Positions 8,170-15,145 are shown, numbered from the stretch's first letter. The stretch is DNA of 23,129 bases from JAWCQZ01 sp964486625 (GCA_964486625.1 CAZANW010000031.1:1-23129), one strand, 5' to 3'. Program-made: numbers and translations. The notes: generated by a model not told the origin, from the letters alone.

Positions 8170-8529
8170 TTACTGGTAGCCCGGGACTGCGGAGGCGGTC
8201 TCCGGGGGCGGCTCGGCGCCTCCCCTCGGCAACTCCGGCTCGGGAACCTTCTGTCCGGTCGCCCGCTCGTGCTCCTCGATGTGCCTCAGAATCCACTGGG
8301 CGGTCGCCTTGGCCTGGGCCAGCGTCATGCGGATGGTGACCTCGTCGGCCACCTCCACCACCGTCTGGCGCCGGGCGTTCGACTCGGCGGCGTTCATCGA
8401 AACGCGCTGGACCGTGTATTCCAGGAAGGGGGCCCCGTTGACCACGACCACGCCCCCCTGGGCCTGGTCCTGGAAGACCCACCGGTGCTCCTTCGACCTC
8501 ACGAAAGAGCGCTGCGCCTGCGGACCCAT
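8170..8529 (-). CDS. Conserved-looking hypothetical protein, 119 aa
   Basis: I do not recognise this protein with confidence. The first 50 residues are mixed alpha/beta with a hydrophobic strand GGVVVVNG, then come VVEVADEVTIRMTLAQAKATAQWILRHIEEHERATG (residues about 57-92; a strand followed by a long helix) and a Pro/Glu-rich tail ending in PGYQ. The strand-then-helix half distantly recalls small DUF3467-like proteins, but this is weak. It has its own TTTAAAT box (8551-8557) centred 25 bases before the ATG, and also a purine-rich GGAGGAGG just upstream, so the start is well supported. It lies between a four-cysteine protein and secY, all on the minus strand. Confidence 0.7.
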   Translation of the reverse strand: MGPQAQRSFVRSKEHRWVFQDQAQGGVVVVNGAPFLEYTVQRVSMNAAESNARRQTVVEVADEVTIRMTLAQAKATAQWILRHIEEHERATGQKVPEPELPRGGAEPPPETASAVPGYQ

Positions 8530-8550
8530 CCGCCTCCTCCTCGCGCCCGG

Positions 8551-8557
8551 ATTTAAA
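8551..8557 (-). promoter_or_regulatory. TATA box of the 119-aa gene
   Basis: TTTAAAT on the minus strand, centred 25 bases before the ATG at 8529. Confidence 0.65.
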
Positions 8558-8579
8558 CCCGCTTGTGGCCGCCCGCTTC

Positions 8580-8801
8580 CTACAACTCCTCAATCTCGAT
8601 GGGCTCCTCGATTTGGGGCAGGGTGGGGCCAAGCAGGGGATTGGCGGAGGCGATGGCCCGCCGGACGGTCCTCCGCACCCCGTTCCGCCCCCGGCAGTTG
8701 CCGCACTCCCGCGCCTCGCGGGCCAGGGGGCGGGGCGGGAGGGCGAAGAGGGAGGCCCAGAGGACGCAGAGGTGGCAGTGGGCCCGCGGCTCCTCGGCCA
8801 T
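8580..8801 (-). CDS. Small four-cysteine (putative zinc-binding) protein, 73 aa
   Basis: Short protein with CHLC (Cys9, Cys12) and CGNC (Cys33, Cys36), a CxxC-20-CxxC arrangement able to bind one zinc, followed by a basic helix and the acidic end PQIEEPIEIEEL. I do not know a named family. Support for its reality is the CTATTTCC element on the minus strand (about 8825-8832), centred 27 bases before the ATG at 8801, the cysteine pairing, and its place directly upstream of another gene on the same strand. No other credible gene occupies this stretch. It could act in nucleic acid binding, as small zinc ribbons often do, but nothing in the sequence proves it. Confidence 0.6.
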   Translation of the reverse strand: MAEEPRAHCHLCVLWASLFALPPRPLAREARECGNCRGRNGVRRTVRRAIASANPLLGPTLPQIEEPIEIEEL

Positions 8802-8885
8802 CCTGCGGGATGGGCCGCCGGAGGGGAAATAGCCAGGTATCTCCGGGAAAACCGGTGTCGGAGAGCCCTTCCCAGGGAGGGGAAG

Positions 8886-8893
8886 GTTTAAAA
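8886..8893 (+). promoter_or_regulatory. TATA box of the epimerase gene
   Basis: GTTTAAAA centred 25-28 bases before the tandem ATG codons at 8915 and 8918; leaderless geometry. Confidence 0.65.
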
Positions 8894-8914
8894 CAGCCCT
8901 TTCGACACCCGACG

Positions 8915-9949
8915 ATGATGGTCCTCGCTCTTGTAACCGGCGCCTGCGGCTTCACCGGCTCCCACATGGTGGAGTTCCTCCGGGAGCGGGGCCACGAGGT
9001 CCTCGCCACCGACCTCCCGGGCTCCGACCCCTCCTTCCTGAAGCCCCTGGGGGCCGAGTTCCTCCCCTCCGACGTCACCCGGCCCGAGACGCTGCGGCCG
9101 CTGTTCGACCGGGGCCCCGAACTCCTCTTCCACCCCGCCTCCCTCTTCGACTACTTCGCCCCCTGGGAGCCGCTCTACAAGGTGAACGTGGTGGGGATGC
9201 GGAACCTCTGCGAGGCGGCGGCCAACTCGGGCTTGAAGCGCTTCCTCCACTGGTCCACCCTCGGGGTCTACGGGGAGACGGGGCTCGAGAAGCCCGCCGA
9301 CGAGAACACCCCCTTCGACCCCCCCAACCTCTACTCGAAGTCGAAGGTGGAGCAGGAAAAGGTGGTCCAGGAGTTCGTCCAAAAGGCGGGCCTCCCCATC
9401 GCGATTCTCCGCCCCGCCCCCATGTACGGCCCCCGGAACCGCTACGGGATGTTCCACATCTACCGGCTCCTCGCCAAGGTCGGGACCGCCTACATCCCCT
9501 CCATCTACCCGCGCTCGAAGCGGCTGCGGATGCCGATGCTCCACGTCCAGGACGCCTGCGGGGCGGCGCTCTTCCTCGCCGAGAAGGGGGCCGGGAAAGG
9601 CGAGGCCTACAACGGGGTGACCACCATGGACTTCACCGTGGACGAGTTCCTCACGTTCGTCGCCATCGCCCTCGGCATCCGGTCCTTCCGGGTCCCCGTC
9701 GGCTGGCCCCTCTACAAGGCGGTCGCCGACCTCATGGAGTACGGGGCCCGGAAGGTCGAGGAGTCGGCCCGCAGGAGGCGCATCCGCCCCAAGTTCGACC
9801 TCCCCATGGCGGAGTATGTCACCCACGAATACTGGTTCTCCAACGAGAAAATCAAGAAAGCCGGATACAAGTTCATCTACGACGACTGGCGGAAGGGGAC
9901 CTGGGAGACCATCCAGTGGTATCGCGAGCGGGGGTGGCTGCCGCTATGA
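8915..9949 (+). CDS. NAD(P)-dependent epimerase/dehydratase, extended SDR family
   Basis: A 344-aa extended short-chain dehydrogenase. The dinucleotide-binding TGACGFTGSH is at residues 8-17, the catalytic triad candidates are in HWST (about 112-115) and YSKSK (Tyr140, Lys144), and RPAPMYGPR follows as in sugar-nucleotide epimerases and dihydroflavonol-reductase/3-beta-HSD-like enzymes. The frame is open far upstream but the TATA box and the Rossmann start fix the beginning at 8915 or 8918. The C-terminal half has two basic and aromatic-rich helices and ends in WYRERGWLPL. The next gene, a small membrane protein, starts within its stop codon (ATGA), so the pair is translationally coupled. The substrate (sugar nucleotide, sterol-like or isoprenoid) is not determined. 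Confidence 0.85.
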   Translation: MMVLALVTGACGFTGSHMVEFLRERGHEVLATDLPGSDPSFLKPLGAEFLPSDVTRPETLRPLFDRGPELLFHPASLFDYFAPWEPLYKVNVVGMRNLCEAAANSGLKRFLHWSTLGVYGETGLEKPADENTPFDPPNLYSKSKVEQEKVVQEFVQKAGLPIAILRPAPMYGPRNRYGMFHIYRLLAKVGTAYIPSIYPRSKRLRMPMLHVQDACGAALFLAEKGAGKGEAYNGVTTMDFTVDEFLTFVAIALGIRSFRVPVGWPLYKAVADLMEYGARKVEESARRRRIRPKFDLPMAEYVTHEYWFSNEKIKKAGYKFIYDDWRKGTWETIQWYRERGWLPL

Positions 9950-10404
9950 GTTTTTTGCTGGACGCCCCGCTCCTCGCCCTCTTCGGGTTCTTCGCGGTCT
10001 ACCTCCACCAGAAGCGGCTCCGGAAACGGAACGAGGACGCCCTCGCCTTCCTCTCCGTCCTCGTCCTCGCCCTCTTCTGGGGGGTCTCGGTGCCCCTCTA
10101 CCTCGGCTGGGTCCCGAACCTCCTCCTCCCCCAGTGCGGCGACGGCCCCACCTTCATGTGGAACTCCTGCCTGCCCATGGGCCCCGCACCGGGCCCGGGG
10201 GCGTGGCCCCTGGCGCTCCTCCTCTTCCTCGCCTACCCGCTCTGGTACGCCTGGGGGGTGGAGCGGGGCCACCGCGCCTTCGGGCGGAGGGCGGGCCAGG
10301 AGGGGGTCCTCTGGATTTTCAAGCCCGGGGACGACGCCGACTTCGGCGCCCACCGGAAAACCTGGGGCGGCGAGCCCCCGAAGGCGCCGCCACCTCCCCG
10401 ATAA
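9946..10404 (+). CDS. Small integral membrane protein, 152 aa
   Basis: Unrecognised membrane protein with three hydrophobic segments: about residues 5-20, 34-55 and 86-104. Between the second and third lies an external-looking loop with two cysteines (in PQCGDG and NSCLPMG), which could form a disulfide. The C-terminal third is soluble and basic and contains GRRAGQEGVLWIFKPGDD. The start is the ATG overlapping the epimerase stop by four bases; longer starts would sit deep inside that gene. It is probably co-expressed with the epimerase and might anchor it or handle its product at the membrane (inference). Its last 86 bases overlap the end of the opposing SUMT gene. Confidence 0.7.
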   Translation: MSFLLDAPLLALFGFFAVYLHQKRLRKRNEDALAFLSVLVLALFWGVSVPLYLGWVPNLLLPQCGDGPTFMWNSCLPMGPAPGPGAWPLALLLFLAYPLWYAWGVERGHRAFGRRAGQEGVLWIFKPGDDADFGAHRKTWGGEPPKAPPPPR

Positions 10405-11113
10405 CGACCACCGCCGGGCTCTTGACCCTCCGCCTCCGGGCCTTGGCCGCAATCTCCGCGAGGGTCCCGAATGTGGCCCGCTGCTCCCCCGTCGTCCCCT
10501 CCTCGACGACGGCGGCCGGGGTCTTGGGGTCCTTCCCGCGCTCGATGAGGCGCCGGGTGTAGTCCCCGAGGGTCTTCACCCCCATCATCACCACGAGGGT
10601 CCCCGGCCAGCGGGCGAGGAGGTCCCACTCCACCGGGGGCCCCCCCTTGCGCTCCCCTTCGTGGCCGGTCACGATGGCCACCATGCTCGCCCGGTCGCGG
10701 TGGGTCAGCGGGATTCCCGCGGCTCCGGGGGCGGCGAGGGCCGAGGTGACGCCGGGGACCACCGCGCACCGGACTCCCTGCGCCTCCAGGAACTCCCGCT
10801 CCTCCCCTCCCCGGCCGAAAAGGTAGGGGTCGCCCCCCTTCAACCGCACCACCGCGAACCCGCGGCGGGCGAGGGAGACCATCCTCCGTTCGATTTGCTC
10901 CTGGCTCATCGCCCGCCTTCCCCGCCCTTTCCCGGCGTCCACGCGGAGGGCCCCCGGAGGGGCCACGTCGAGGAGTCTCCGGTCCACCAGTTCGTCATAG
11001 ACCACCGCGTCGGCGCTCCGCAGCGCCATCAGGCCCCGGAGGGTGATGAGGTCGGGGGCCCCCGGGCCGGCGCCCACGAGAGTGACGACCCCGCTACGCC
11101 TTGCGTGCCTCAT
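10319..11113 (-). CDS. cobA: Uroporphyrinogen-III C-methyltransferase (SUMT)
   Basis: A 264-aa tetrapyrrole methylase that makes precorrin-2 from uroporphyrinogen III with two S-adenosylmethionine, feeding sirohaem, cobalamin or archaeal haem. Motifs: LVGAGPGAPDLITLRG (residues 12-27), VRLKGGDPYLFGRGGEE (about 88-104) and VVPGVTSALAAPGAAGIPLTHR (about 117-138). It is a single-domain enzyme without the CysG oxidase domain or a fused HemD. The first 20 bases overlap the end of hemC, so the two are an operon driven from the hemC promoter. The Arg-rich C-terminal 25 residues have no counterpart in the core fold and are encoded where the gene overlaps the convergent membrane protein gene. Confidence 0.94.
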   Translation of the reverse strand: MRHARRSGVVTLVGAGPGAPDLITLRGLMALRSADAVVYDELVDRRLLDVAPPGALRVDAGKGRGRRAMSQEQIERRMVSLARRGFAVVRLKGGDPYLFGRGGEEREFLEAQGVRCAVVPGVTSALAAPGAAGIPLTHRDRASMVAIVTGHEGERKGGPPVEWDLLARWPGTLVVMMGVKTLGDYTRRLIERGKDPKTPAAVVEEGTTGEQRATFGTLAEIAAKARRRRVKSPAVVVIGEVAAPSGARRPRFSGGRRSRRRPRA

Positions 11114-12011
11114 GAATCAACTCCTCCGCTCCCTGCTCACGTAAGGCCTCCACCACCCTCCGGGCGTCCCCCACCTCCCCCCGGAAGGAGGCGGCCCGGG
11201 AACCGTCGGAGGAGAGGACCTCGGCGGCGATGTGGAGGGTTCGGCCCGAGGTCGCGGCCGAGACCCCCACCGGGGCGATGCACCCCGCCCCGAGCCCCCG
11301 GAGGACCTCCCGCTCCAGGCCGGTCTCGGCGCGGGCCGCCGGGTCGTCCAGCGGGGCCAGCGCGTCGCACCACTCGGAGCCGGCCCGGGCGACCACCGCC
11401 ACCGCCCCCTGGCCCGCGGCGGGGACGAAGACCCCCGGGTCGAGGCGGACCGCGCGCAGCGGGGCGGGGTCGATGGAGAGCCGCTCGATGGCCGCGGCCG
11501 AGAGGACCGTGGCCCCGTAGTCTCCCCGGGCGACTAACCCCAGGCGGGTCTCGATGTTGCCCCGGACCTCCCGGACCTGGAGGTCGGGCCGCTCCCGGAG
11601 GACTTGGGCGCGCCTGCGGACCGACGAGGTGCCGACCACGGCTCCCGCCGGCAGGTCCCGGAGCCCGGCGGCGCGGCTCAGGAAAAGGTCGTGGCGGGGC
11701 CCCCGGGGCAGGACCGCGGCGACGGCGAGGCCCGCGGGGAGGTCGGTGGGGACGTCCTTCAAGCTGTGGACCGCCGCGTCGAGGTCACCCGTGAGGACCC
11801 GGTCGTCGAGCTCCCGGACGAAGACCCCCGTCCCCAGTTCGAGGATGGAGCGCTCCGCGAACTTGTCGGCCCGGGTCTGGACTCCCACTACCTCGGCCTT
11901 TACCCCGGGCCGGGCCCGGCGGAGGGCTTCCAGGAAGAGTCCGGTCTGGAGGAGGGCGAGGCGGGAGGAGCGGGTGCCGACCCGAATCGCGCGGGGGGAG
12001 GGGGGGGCCAT
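11094..12011 (-). CDS. hemC: Porphobilinogen deaminase (hydroxymethylbilane synthase)
   Basis: A 305-aa cytoplasmic enzyme that polymerises four porphobilinogen units into hydroxymethylbilane. It shows the N-terminal VGTRSSRLALLQT (11-23), the catalytic aspartate in HSLKDVPT (Asp86), GTSSVRR (127-133), GNIETRL (151-157), and the dipyrromethane cofactor cysteine Cys244 in LGAGCIAPVGV. Length is normal. It heads a hemC-SUMT operon; hemD is not between them. The only visible promoter is TTTTATTAAA on the minus strand (12042-12051), centred 35 bases before the ATG and shared with the divergent gene at 12073, which implies a leader of about nine bases. Confidence 0.96.
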   Translation of the reverse strand: MAPPSPRAIRVGTRSSRLALLQTGLFLEALRRARPGVKAEVVGVQTRADKFAERSILELGTGVFVRELDDRVLTGDLDAAVHSLKDVPTDLPAGLAVAAVLPRGPRHDLFLSRAAGLRDLPAGAVVGTSSVRRRAQVLRERPDLQVREVRGNIETRLGLVARGDYGATVLSAAAIERLSIDPAPLRAVRLDPGVFVPAAGQGAVAVVARAGSEWCDALAPLDDPAARAETGLEREVLRGLGAGCIAPVGVSAATSGRTLHIAAEVLSSDGSRAASFRGEVGDARRVVEALREQGAEELIHEARKA

Positions 12012-12041
12012 GGGGCGCCTTGGGCCTCCCTATGCGGATGC

Positions 12042-12051
12042 TTTAATAAAA
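12042..12051. promoter_or_regulatory. Shared TATA region of hemC and the divergent 134-aa gene
   Basis: TTTAATAAAA is AT-rich on both strands. Rightward it is centred 26-27 bases before the ATG at 12073; leftward 35 bases before the hemC ATG. It is directly followed by ATCGG GAG CCGAT (12051-12063), a small perfect palindrome that could be an operator. Confidence 0.55.
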
Positions 12052-12072
12052 TCGGGAGCCGATAGGCCGGGG

Positions 12073-12477
12073 ATGGGGGAACCTCGCCGGGGGCCCGCCC
12101 TCGACCCGGACGCGGAGGAGCGCATCCGCGCCCTGGTCCGGGAGGTCCTGGAGAACGAGCTGGTGGAGTGGCGGGTGGCCCTGAAGCAGCTCGTCCGGGC
12201 CCAGGAGGAGATTGCGGTGGCCCTGGGAAGGACCCAGCGCGAGATTCCCGCCGCCGCCACCCTCTTCCACCCCGCCGCCGCGGGGGGGCTCCCCGACGGC
12301 ATCCAGGCGGAGCGGAAGCGGCTGGAGCGCTTCCTCCAGTCGATGGAGCGGGCCTACAGCGAGGGGCGCATCACCGAGATTGAACTGGCCCGGGGGAGGC
12401 AGCGCATCGCCGAGCGCCTCGACCTCCTCCGGCGGGTGGAGAGGGAGTCCCCGCTCTCGCCGGCCGGCGGGACGTAG
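12073..12477 (+). CDS. Helical hypothetical protein, 134 aa
   Basis: I do not recognise a family. The protein is almost wholly helical: residues 12-60 are charged and heptad-like (EERIRALVREVLENELVEW region), a Pro/Gly/Ala linker follows (about 60-76), and residues 78-128 form a second amphipathic region with GIQAERKRLERFLQSMER and YSEGRITEIELARGRQRI. This looks like two coiled-coil segments joined by a flexible hinge; the YSEGRIT.E pattern recalls short membrane- or protein-associated helical hairpins. Start at 12073 is chosen by the TATA box at leaderless distance; the open frame upstream is low-complexity. Its stop is 12 bases from the stop of the opposing HisI fusion gene. Confidence 0.65.
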   Translation: MGEPRRGPALDPDAEERIRALVREVLENELVEWRVALKQLVRAQEEIAVALGRTQREIPAAATLFHPAAAGGLPDGIQAERKRLERFLQSMERAYSEGRITEIELARGRQRIAERLDLLRRVERESPLSPAGGT

Positions 12478-12489
12478 GCCGGGCAAGAA

Positions 12490-13050
12490 CTATCGCCGGC
12501 TCTTCTTGAACTCCCCGCGGGGGCCGACCTCGCGGAAGAAGCAGGTGGGCTCCAGGGTGTGGCACGCGGGCCCCAGGGGCTCGACGTCGAGAAGGAGGCA
12601 GTCCGCGTCGCAGTCCACCCTCGCCCCTTTCACGACTTGGAAGTGGCCGCTGGTCTCCCCCTTGACCCAGAGCCGGCTCCGGGAGCGGGAGAAGAAGGTG
12701 GCCTTGCCGCTCTCCAGGGTTCTCGCCGCCGCCTCCCGGCTCATGAACGCGACCATGAGAATCTCGCCGAGGAGCCAGTCCCGGAGGACCGCGGTGGCGA
12801 GCGGCTTGTAGGCCAACTTCGCGGCGACCCCCCTCGCCTTCCCCGGCGGGAGGCGAAAGGGCCGGCGGTCGATGTCGAGGCGCGCGGCGCGGCCCGAGCC
12901 CGAGACCCGGAGGGCCCGGCGGCGCTTCAGGTCGCGGACCCGCCGCCAGAGGGTCCCGTAGGAGACCCCAAGCCGGGAGGCGAGGGCGCGGGCCGAGACG
13001 GGCTCGGCCCGGAGGGCGCGGATTATTTTCCGGTCCAGATTTTGAAGCAT
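12490..13050 (-). CDS. hisI: Phosphoribosyl-AMP cyclohydrolase with N-terminal winged-helix domain
   Basis: A 186-aa protein. Residues about 80-172 are HisI, which opens the adenine ring of phosphoribosyl-AMP in histidine synthesis: GEILMVAFMSREA, FFSRSRSRLWVKGETSG (119-135), the metal site DCDAD (Asp146, Asp148, Asp150) and zinc cysteines Cys147, Cys163 and Cys170 (GPACHT and PTCFF). Enzyme residues look intact. Residues 1-55 form a winged helix-turn-helix (DRKIIRALRAEPVSARALAS, then RLGVSYGTLWRRVRDLKRR), followed by a short linker. HisI alone is normally about 110-140 aa. The start is supported by TTCATATC (13073-13080, minus strand) centred 26 bases before the ATG, so the fusion is not an artefact of a too-long ORF. 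It may couple enzyme and gene control. No other his gene is in the window. Confidence 0.9.
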   Translation of the reverse strand: MLQNLDRKIIRALRAEPVSARALASRLGVSYGTLWRRVRDLKRRRALRVSGSGRAARLDIDRRPFRLPPGKARGVAAKLAYKPLATAVLRDWLLGEILMVAFMSREAAARTLESGKATFFSRSRSRLWVKGETSGHFQVVKGARVDCDADCLLLDVEPLGPACHTLEPTCFFREVGPRGEFKKSRR

Positions 13051-13072
13051 TCCGGGCCCGGGGGCGGCCGGG

Positions 13073-13080
13073 GATATGAA
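13073..13080 (-). promoter_or_regulatory. TATA box of the HTH-HisI gene
   Basis: TTCATATC on the minus strand, centred 26-27 bases before the ATG at 13050; leaderless geometry. Confidence 0.6.
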
Positions 13081-13320
13081 GGTTGCCCGATGCGTTCACG
13101 TCCCGGGATGCCGGGGAGGCCCATGGACCGGCGAATTGCGGTCGCGCTCCTTCTGGGGCCCCGGTGGCGGCTGGTCTCCTCTTCTCCGCCCCTTCCACAT
13201 CATGCTCAACGACTCGACGAGCGCCCTGGTGCGGGGCTACCCGGCGGCGGACTCGGATAGAGGGTTCGGTGCTTCGCGCCGGACGGCGAGGGAGGATGGA
13301 CCGTGACCCTTGCGAAGGCG
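13081..13320. other. Intergenic stretch without recognised gene
   Basis: Between the divergent HTH-HisI and PAP2 genes about 240 bases remain after removing the promoters. Only short open frames occur (for example 13108-13260, about 50 codons, with no TATA box at the right distance and no recognisable protein). I see no tRNA, no repeat array and no strong hairpin. Confidence 0.4.
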
Positions 13321-13321
13321 T

Positions 13322-13330
13322 CTATACTTT
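13322..13330 (+). promoter_or_regulatory. TATA box of the PAP2 gene
   Basis: CTATACTTT inside GGCGTCTATACTTTCC (13317-13332), 23 bases before the ATG. The same string with one extra TA occurs at the biotin carboxylase promoter. Confidence 0.65.
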
Positions 13331-13347
13331 CCCATCGTCGGTAGGGG

Positions 13348-14229
13348 ATGGTGTGGTTCGACCCGGGGGCCGTGGCCGCAACCCAGGATGCCCTCCGCCC
13401 CCTGGAGCCCCTCTGGCTCCTCCTGACCCGCCTCGGCGACGGCCCCCTCTACATCGTCGCCGTGGGGTTCCTCTACTGGTGCGTGGACAAATCGAAGGGG
13501 TTCCGCCTCGGGATGGTGCTGCTGGTCTCGGCGGAGGTGAGCACGGTCGCCAAGGAGGCGTTCGCGTCGCCCCGCCCGCCCCGGGAACTCTGGCGCGACT
13601 CGATGGTGCTCAACGACCCGGCCGGGGGCGGCTTCGGCCTCCCGAGCGGCCACGCCCAGTCGGCGGGCGTTTTTTGGGGAAGCGTGTGGCTCCGCTGGAG
13701 ACTCCGGTGGCTGCTGCTCCTCGGGCTCCTCTTCACCGCAGGGGTCTCCCTGAGCCGCGTCGCCCTCGGGGTCCACTTTCCCGGAGACGTGGCGGGGGGG
13801 CTCGCGCTGGCCGGGGCGATTCTGGCCCTCGACTGGCGGCTCGTGCCGCGCCTGGAGAAATTCGTTCAATCTCGAAGTCTCAAATCCAAGGCCGTTCTTG
13901 CCCTCCTCCCCGGCCTCGCGGCCCTCGGAGTCTTCGCCTGGAGGCCCACCGCCGACGTCGCGGGGAGCGCGGGGCTGCTGCTCGGGTTCCCTCTGGGCTA
14001 CCTCGCGGAGGGCAGGTGGGTGGCCCTGGGGCCGCCCGGGGGCCACCGGGAGCGGGGGCTGCGACTCGGAGTCGGTCTCGCGCTCGTCTTCGGCCTCTAC
14101 GCCGCCGGGGTCACCCTCGGCCGGGCCCACGCCGGGGTCGCGTTCGCCACGAGCCTCGCCCTGGCACTTGTGGCGATGGCGGGGGCGCCGTGGGTGTTCA
14201 AGAAGGTCCTCGTCAATCGAGGAACCTGA
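13348..14229 (+). CDS. PAP2-family membrane phosphatase
   Basis: A 293-aa polytopic membrane protein of the PAP2 (acid phosphatase/lipid phosphate phosphatase) superfamily. The three-part active site is complete: KEAFASPRP with Lys69, Arg76 and Pro77; PSGH at 99-102; and SRVALGVHFPGD with Arg137, His143 and Asp147. About seven or more hydrophobic segments are visible, with roughly 130 residues of extra membrane region after the phosphatase core. Likely substrates are isoprenoid diphosphates or lipid phosphates released outside the membrane (family knowledge; the actual substrate is unknown). Start by TATA distance and first hydrophobic region. Its last 17 bases overlap the opposing bactofilin-like gene. 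Confidence 0.88.
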   Translation: MVWFDPGAVAATQDALRPLEPLWLLLTRLGDGPLYIVAVGFLYWCVDKSKGFRLGMVLLVSAEVSTVAKEAFASPRPPRELWRDSMVLNDPAGGGFGLPSGHAQSAGVFWGSVWLRWRLRWLLLLGLLFTAGVSLSRVALGVHFPGDVAGGLALAGAILALDWRLVPRLEKFVQSRSLKSKAVLALLPGLAALGVFAWRPTADVAGSAGLLLGFPLGYLAEGRWVALGPPGGHRERGLRLGVGLALVFGLYAAGVTLGRAHAGVAFATSLALALVAMAGAPWVFKKVLVNRGT

Positions 14230-15112
14230 CCCCTTCCGTCGCCCGCAGCTTCCCCTCCACCCTCGTCTCCTTGTGGAGCCGGATGCGCTTCGCCTCCACC
14301 GAGCCCCGGACGCGGCTGCCGGGGGCGAGGAAGACCGTCGCTTTCGACACCACGCTCCCATGGATGTCGGCGCCGGGGGCGACCTGGATGTTTCCCCGGG
14401 CCCGCAACGAGCCGACGAGCACTGTGGCCTCGCCGACCTCGGCCCGGGCCGCCTGGATGTTGCCGAGCAAGCGGCACTCCCGGCCGGCCCGGAAGGCGCG
14501 CGGGGTCCGGATGGAGTCGGGCTCCACCGTGGAGCCGGGGGGGATGATGAGGGACCTCGACTGCGCCTCCAGCGTCTCGAACAGCTTCTCGAGCCCCTGC
14601 TTGCCCGAGAGGCCGAGGACCGTCATCAGGTAGAACAGGATGAACAGGATGACCGGGTAGGGGTTCTGGAGGGTCAGCGTCCCGGTGGACTCGAACCCGC
14701 CCGCGATGGCCGCCCCCTGGCCGAGGGTGAGGTCCCCGGCCGCCGCGAGGCGGCCCTCGACCTTCGCCAGTTCGCCGAGGGAGACGTCGCCCCCCGCGCG
14801 GGCGTCGCCGCCGACGCGGGCCAAGGTGTCGAGCCGGAGGTCCTCCCCGGCGCTCACGTCGCCCGCCACCTCGGTCCGGGGGCCGCAGAAGACCGAGAGG
14901 CCCGAGAGGCCGTAGGCAATCTTCGAGCCCTCGCCCACGAAGATGTCGGCCTCCGCGGCGATGGTCTGCTCGTCGAAAGTGCACCCCTCGGGGACGACGA
15001 AGGCGGAGAAGAGTTGCTCCTGGACGGTCTCGGGCGGGAGTGGGATGGAATCGGGAGACGGGGGCGCTTTGGCCTTGCTGCGTTTCGGTTTTGGCTCCAG
15101 GACTTGGGCCAC
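14213..15112 (-). CDS. Bactofilin-like membrane protein with two beta-solenoid blocks
   Basis: A 299-aa protein when started at the GTG at 15112, chosen because it lies 26 bases from the centre of TATATA; the frame stays open 37 codons further, but that would cross the promoter and the start of accC. Residues about 38-148 and 188-299 each contain short repeats of the type G-D-V-x-(6-8)-V-x-G, such as VAGDVSAGEDL, AGGDVSLGELAKVEGRL, and RGNIQVAPGADIHGSVV, typical of bactofilin/polymer-forming right-handed beta-helices. Between them is one hydrophobic helix (PVILFILFYLMTVLGL, about 153-168). The N-terminal 35 residues are Lys/Pro-rich. The layout suggests a solenoid on each side of the membrane, or a hairpin-tethered filament former. 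Function is unknown. Confidence 0.75.
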   Translation of the reverse strand: MAQVLEPKPKRSKAKAPPSPDSIPLPPETVQEQLFSAFVVPEGCTFDEQTIAAEADIFVGEGSKIAYGLSGLSVFCGPRTEVAGDVSAGEDLRLDTLARVGGDARAGGDVSLGELAKVEGRLAAAGDLTLGQGAAIAGGFESTGTLTLQNPYPVILFILFYLMTVLGLSGKQGLEKLFETLEAQSRSLIIPPGSTVEPDSIRTPRAFRAGRECRLLGNIQAARAEVGEATVLVGSLRARGNIQVAPGADIHGSVVSKATVFLAPGSRVRGSVEAKRIRLHKETRVEGKLRATEGVRFLD

Positions 15113-15133
15113 GGGGAGGGCTTTTCGGGGGCG

Positions 15134-15145
15134 TCTATATACTTT
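15134..15145. promoter_or_regulatory. Bidirectional TATA box for accC and the bactofilin-like gene
   Basis: TCTATATACTTT. The palindromic core TATATA (15136-15141) is centred 26-27 bases before the accC ATG at 15165 on the right and 26-27 bases before the GTG at 15112 on the left, so both genes can be leaderless from one box. Confidence 0.7.

Noticed and set aside
6140..8179. Open frame of 679 codons on the plus strand opposite adk and secY
   Set aside because: Antisense shadow of SecY, rich in Glu/Asp/His/Gly, with no domain.
13108..13260. Frame of about 50 codons between HisI and PAP2
   Set aside because: No TATA box at the expected distance, Arg/Pro/Leu-rich composition as in shadow frames, no recognisable family.
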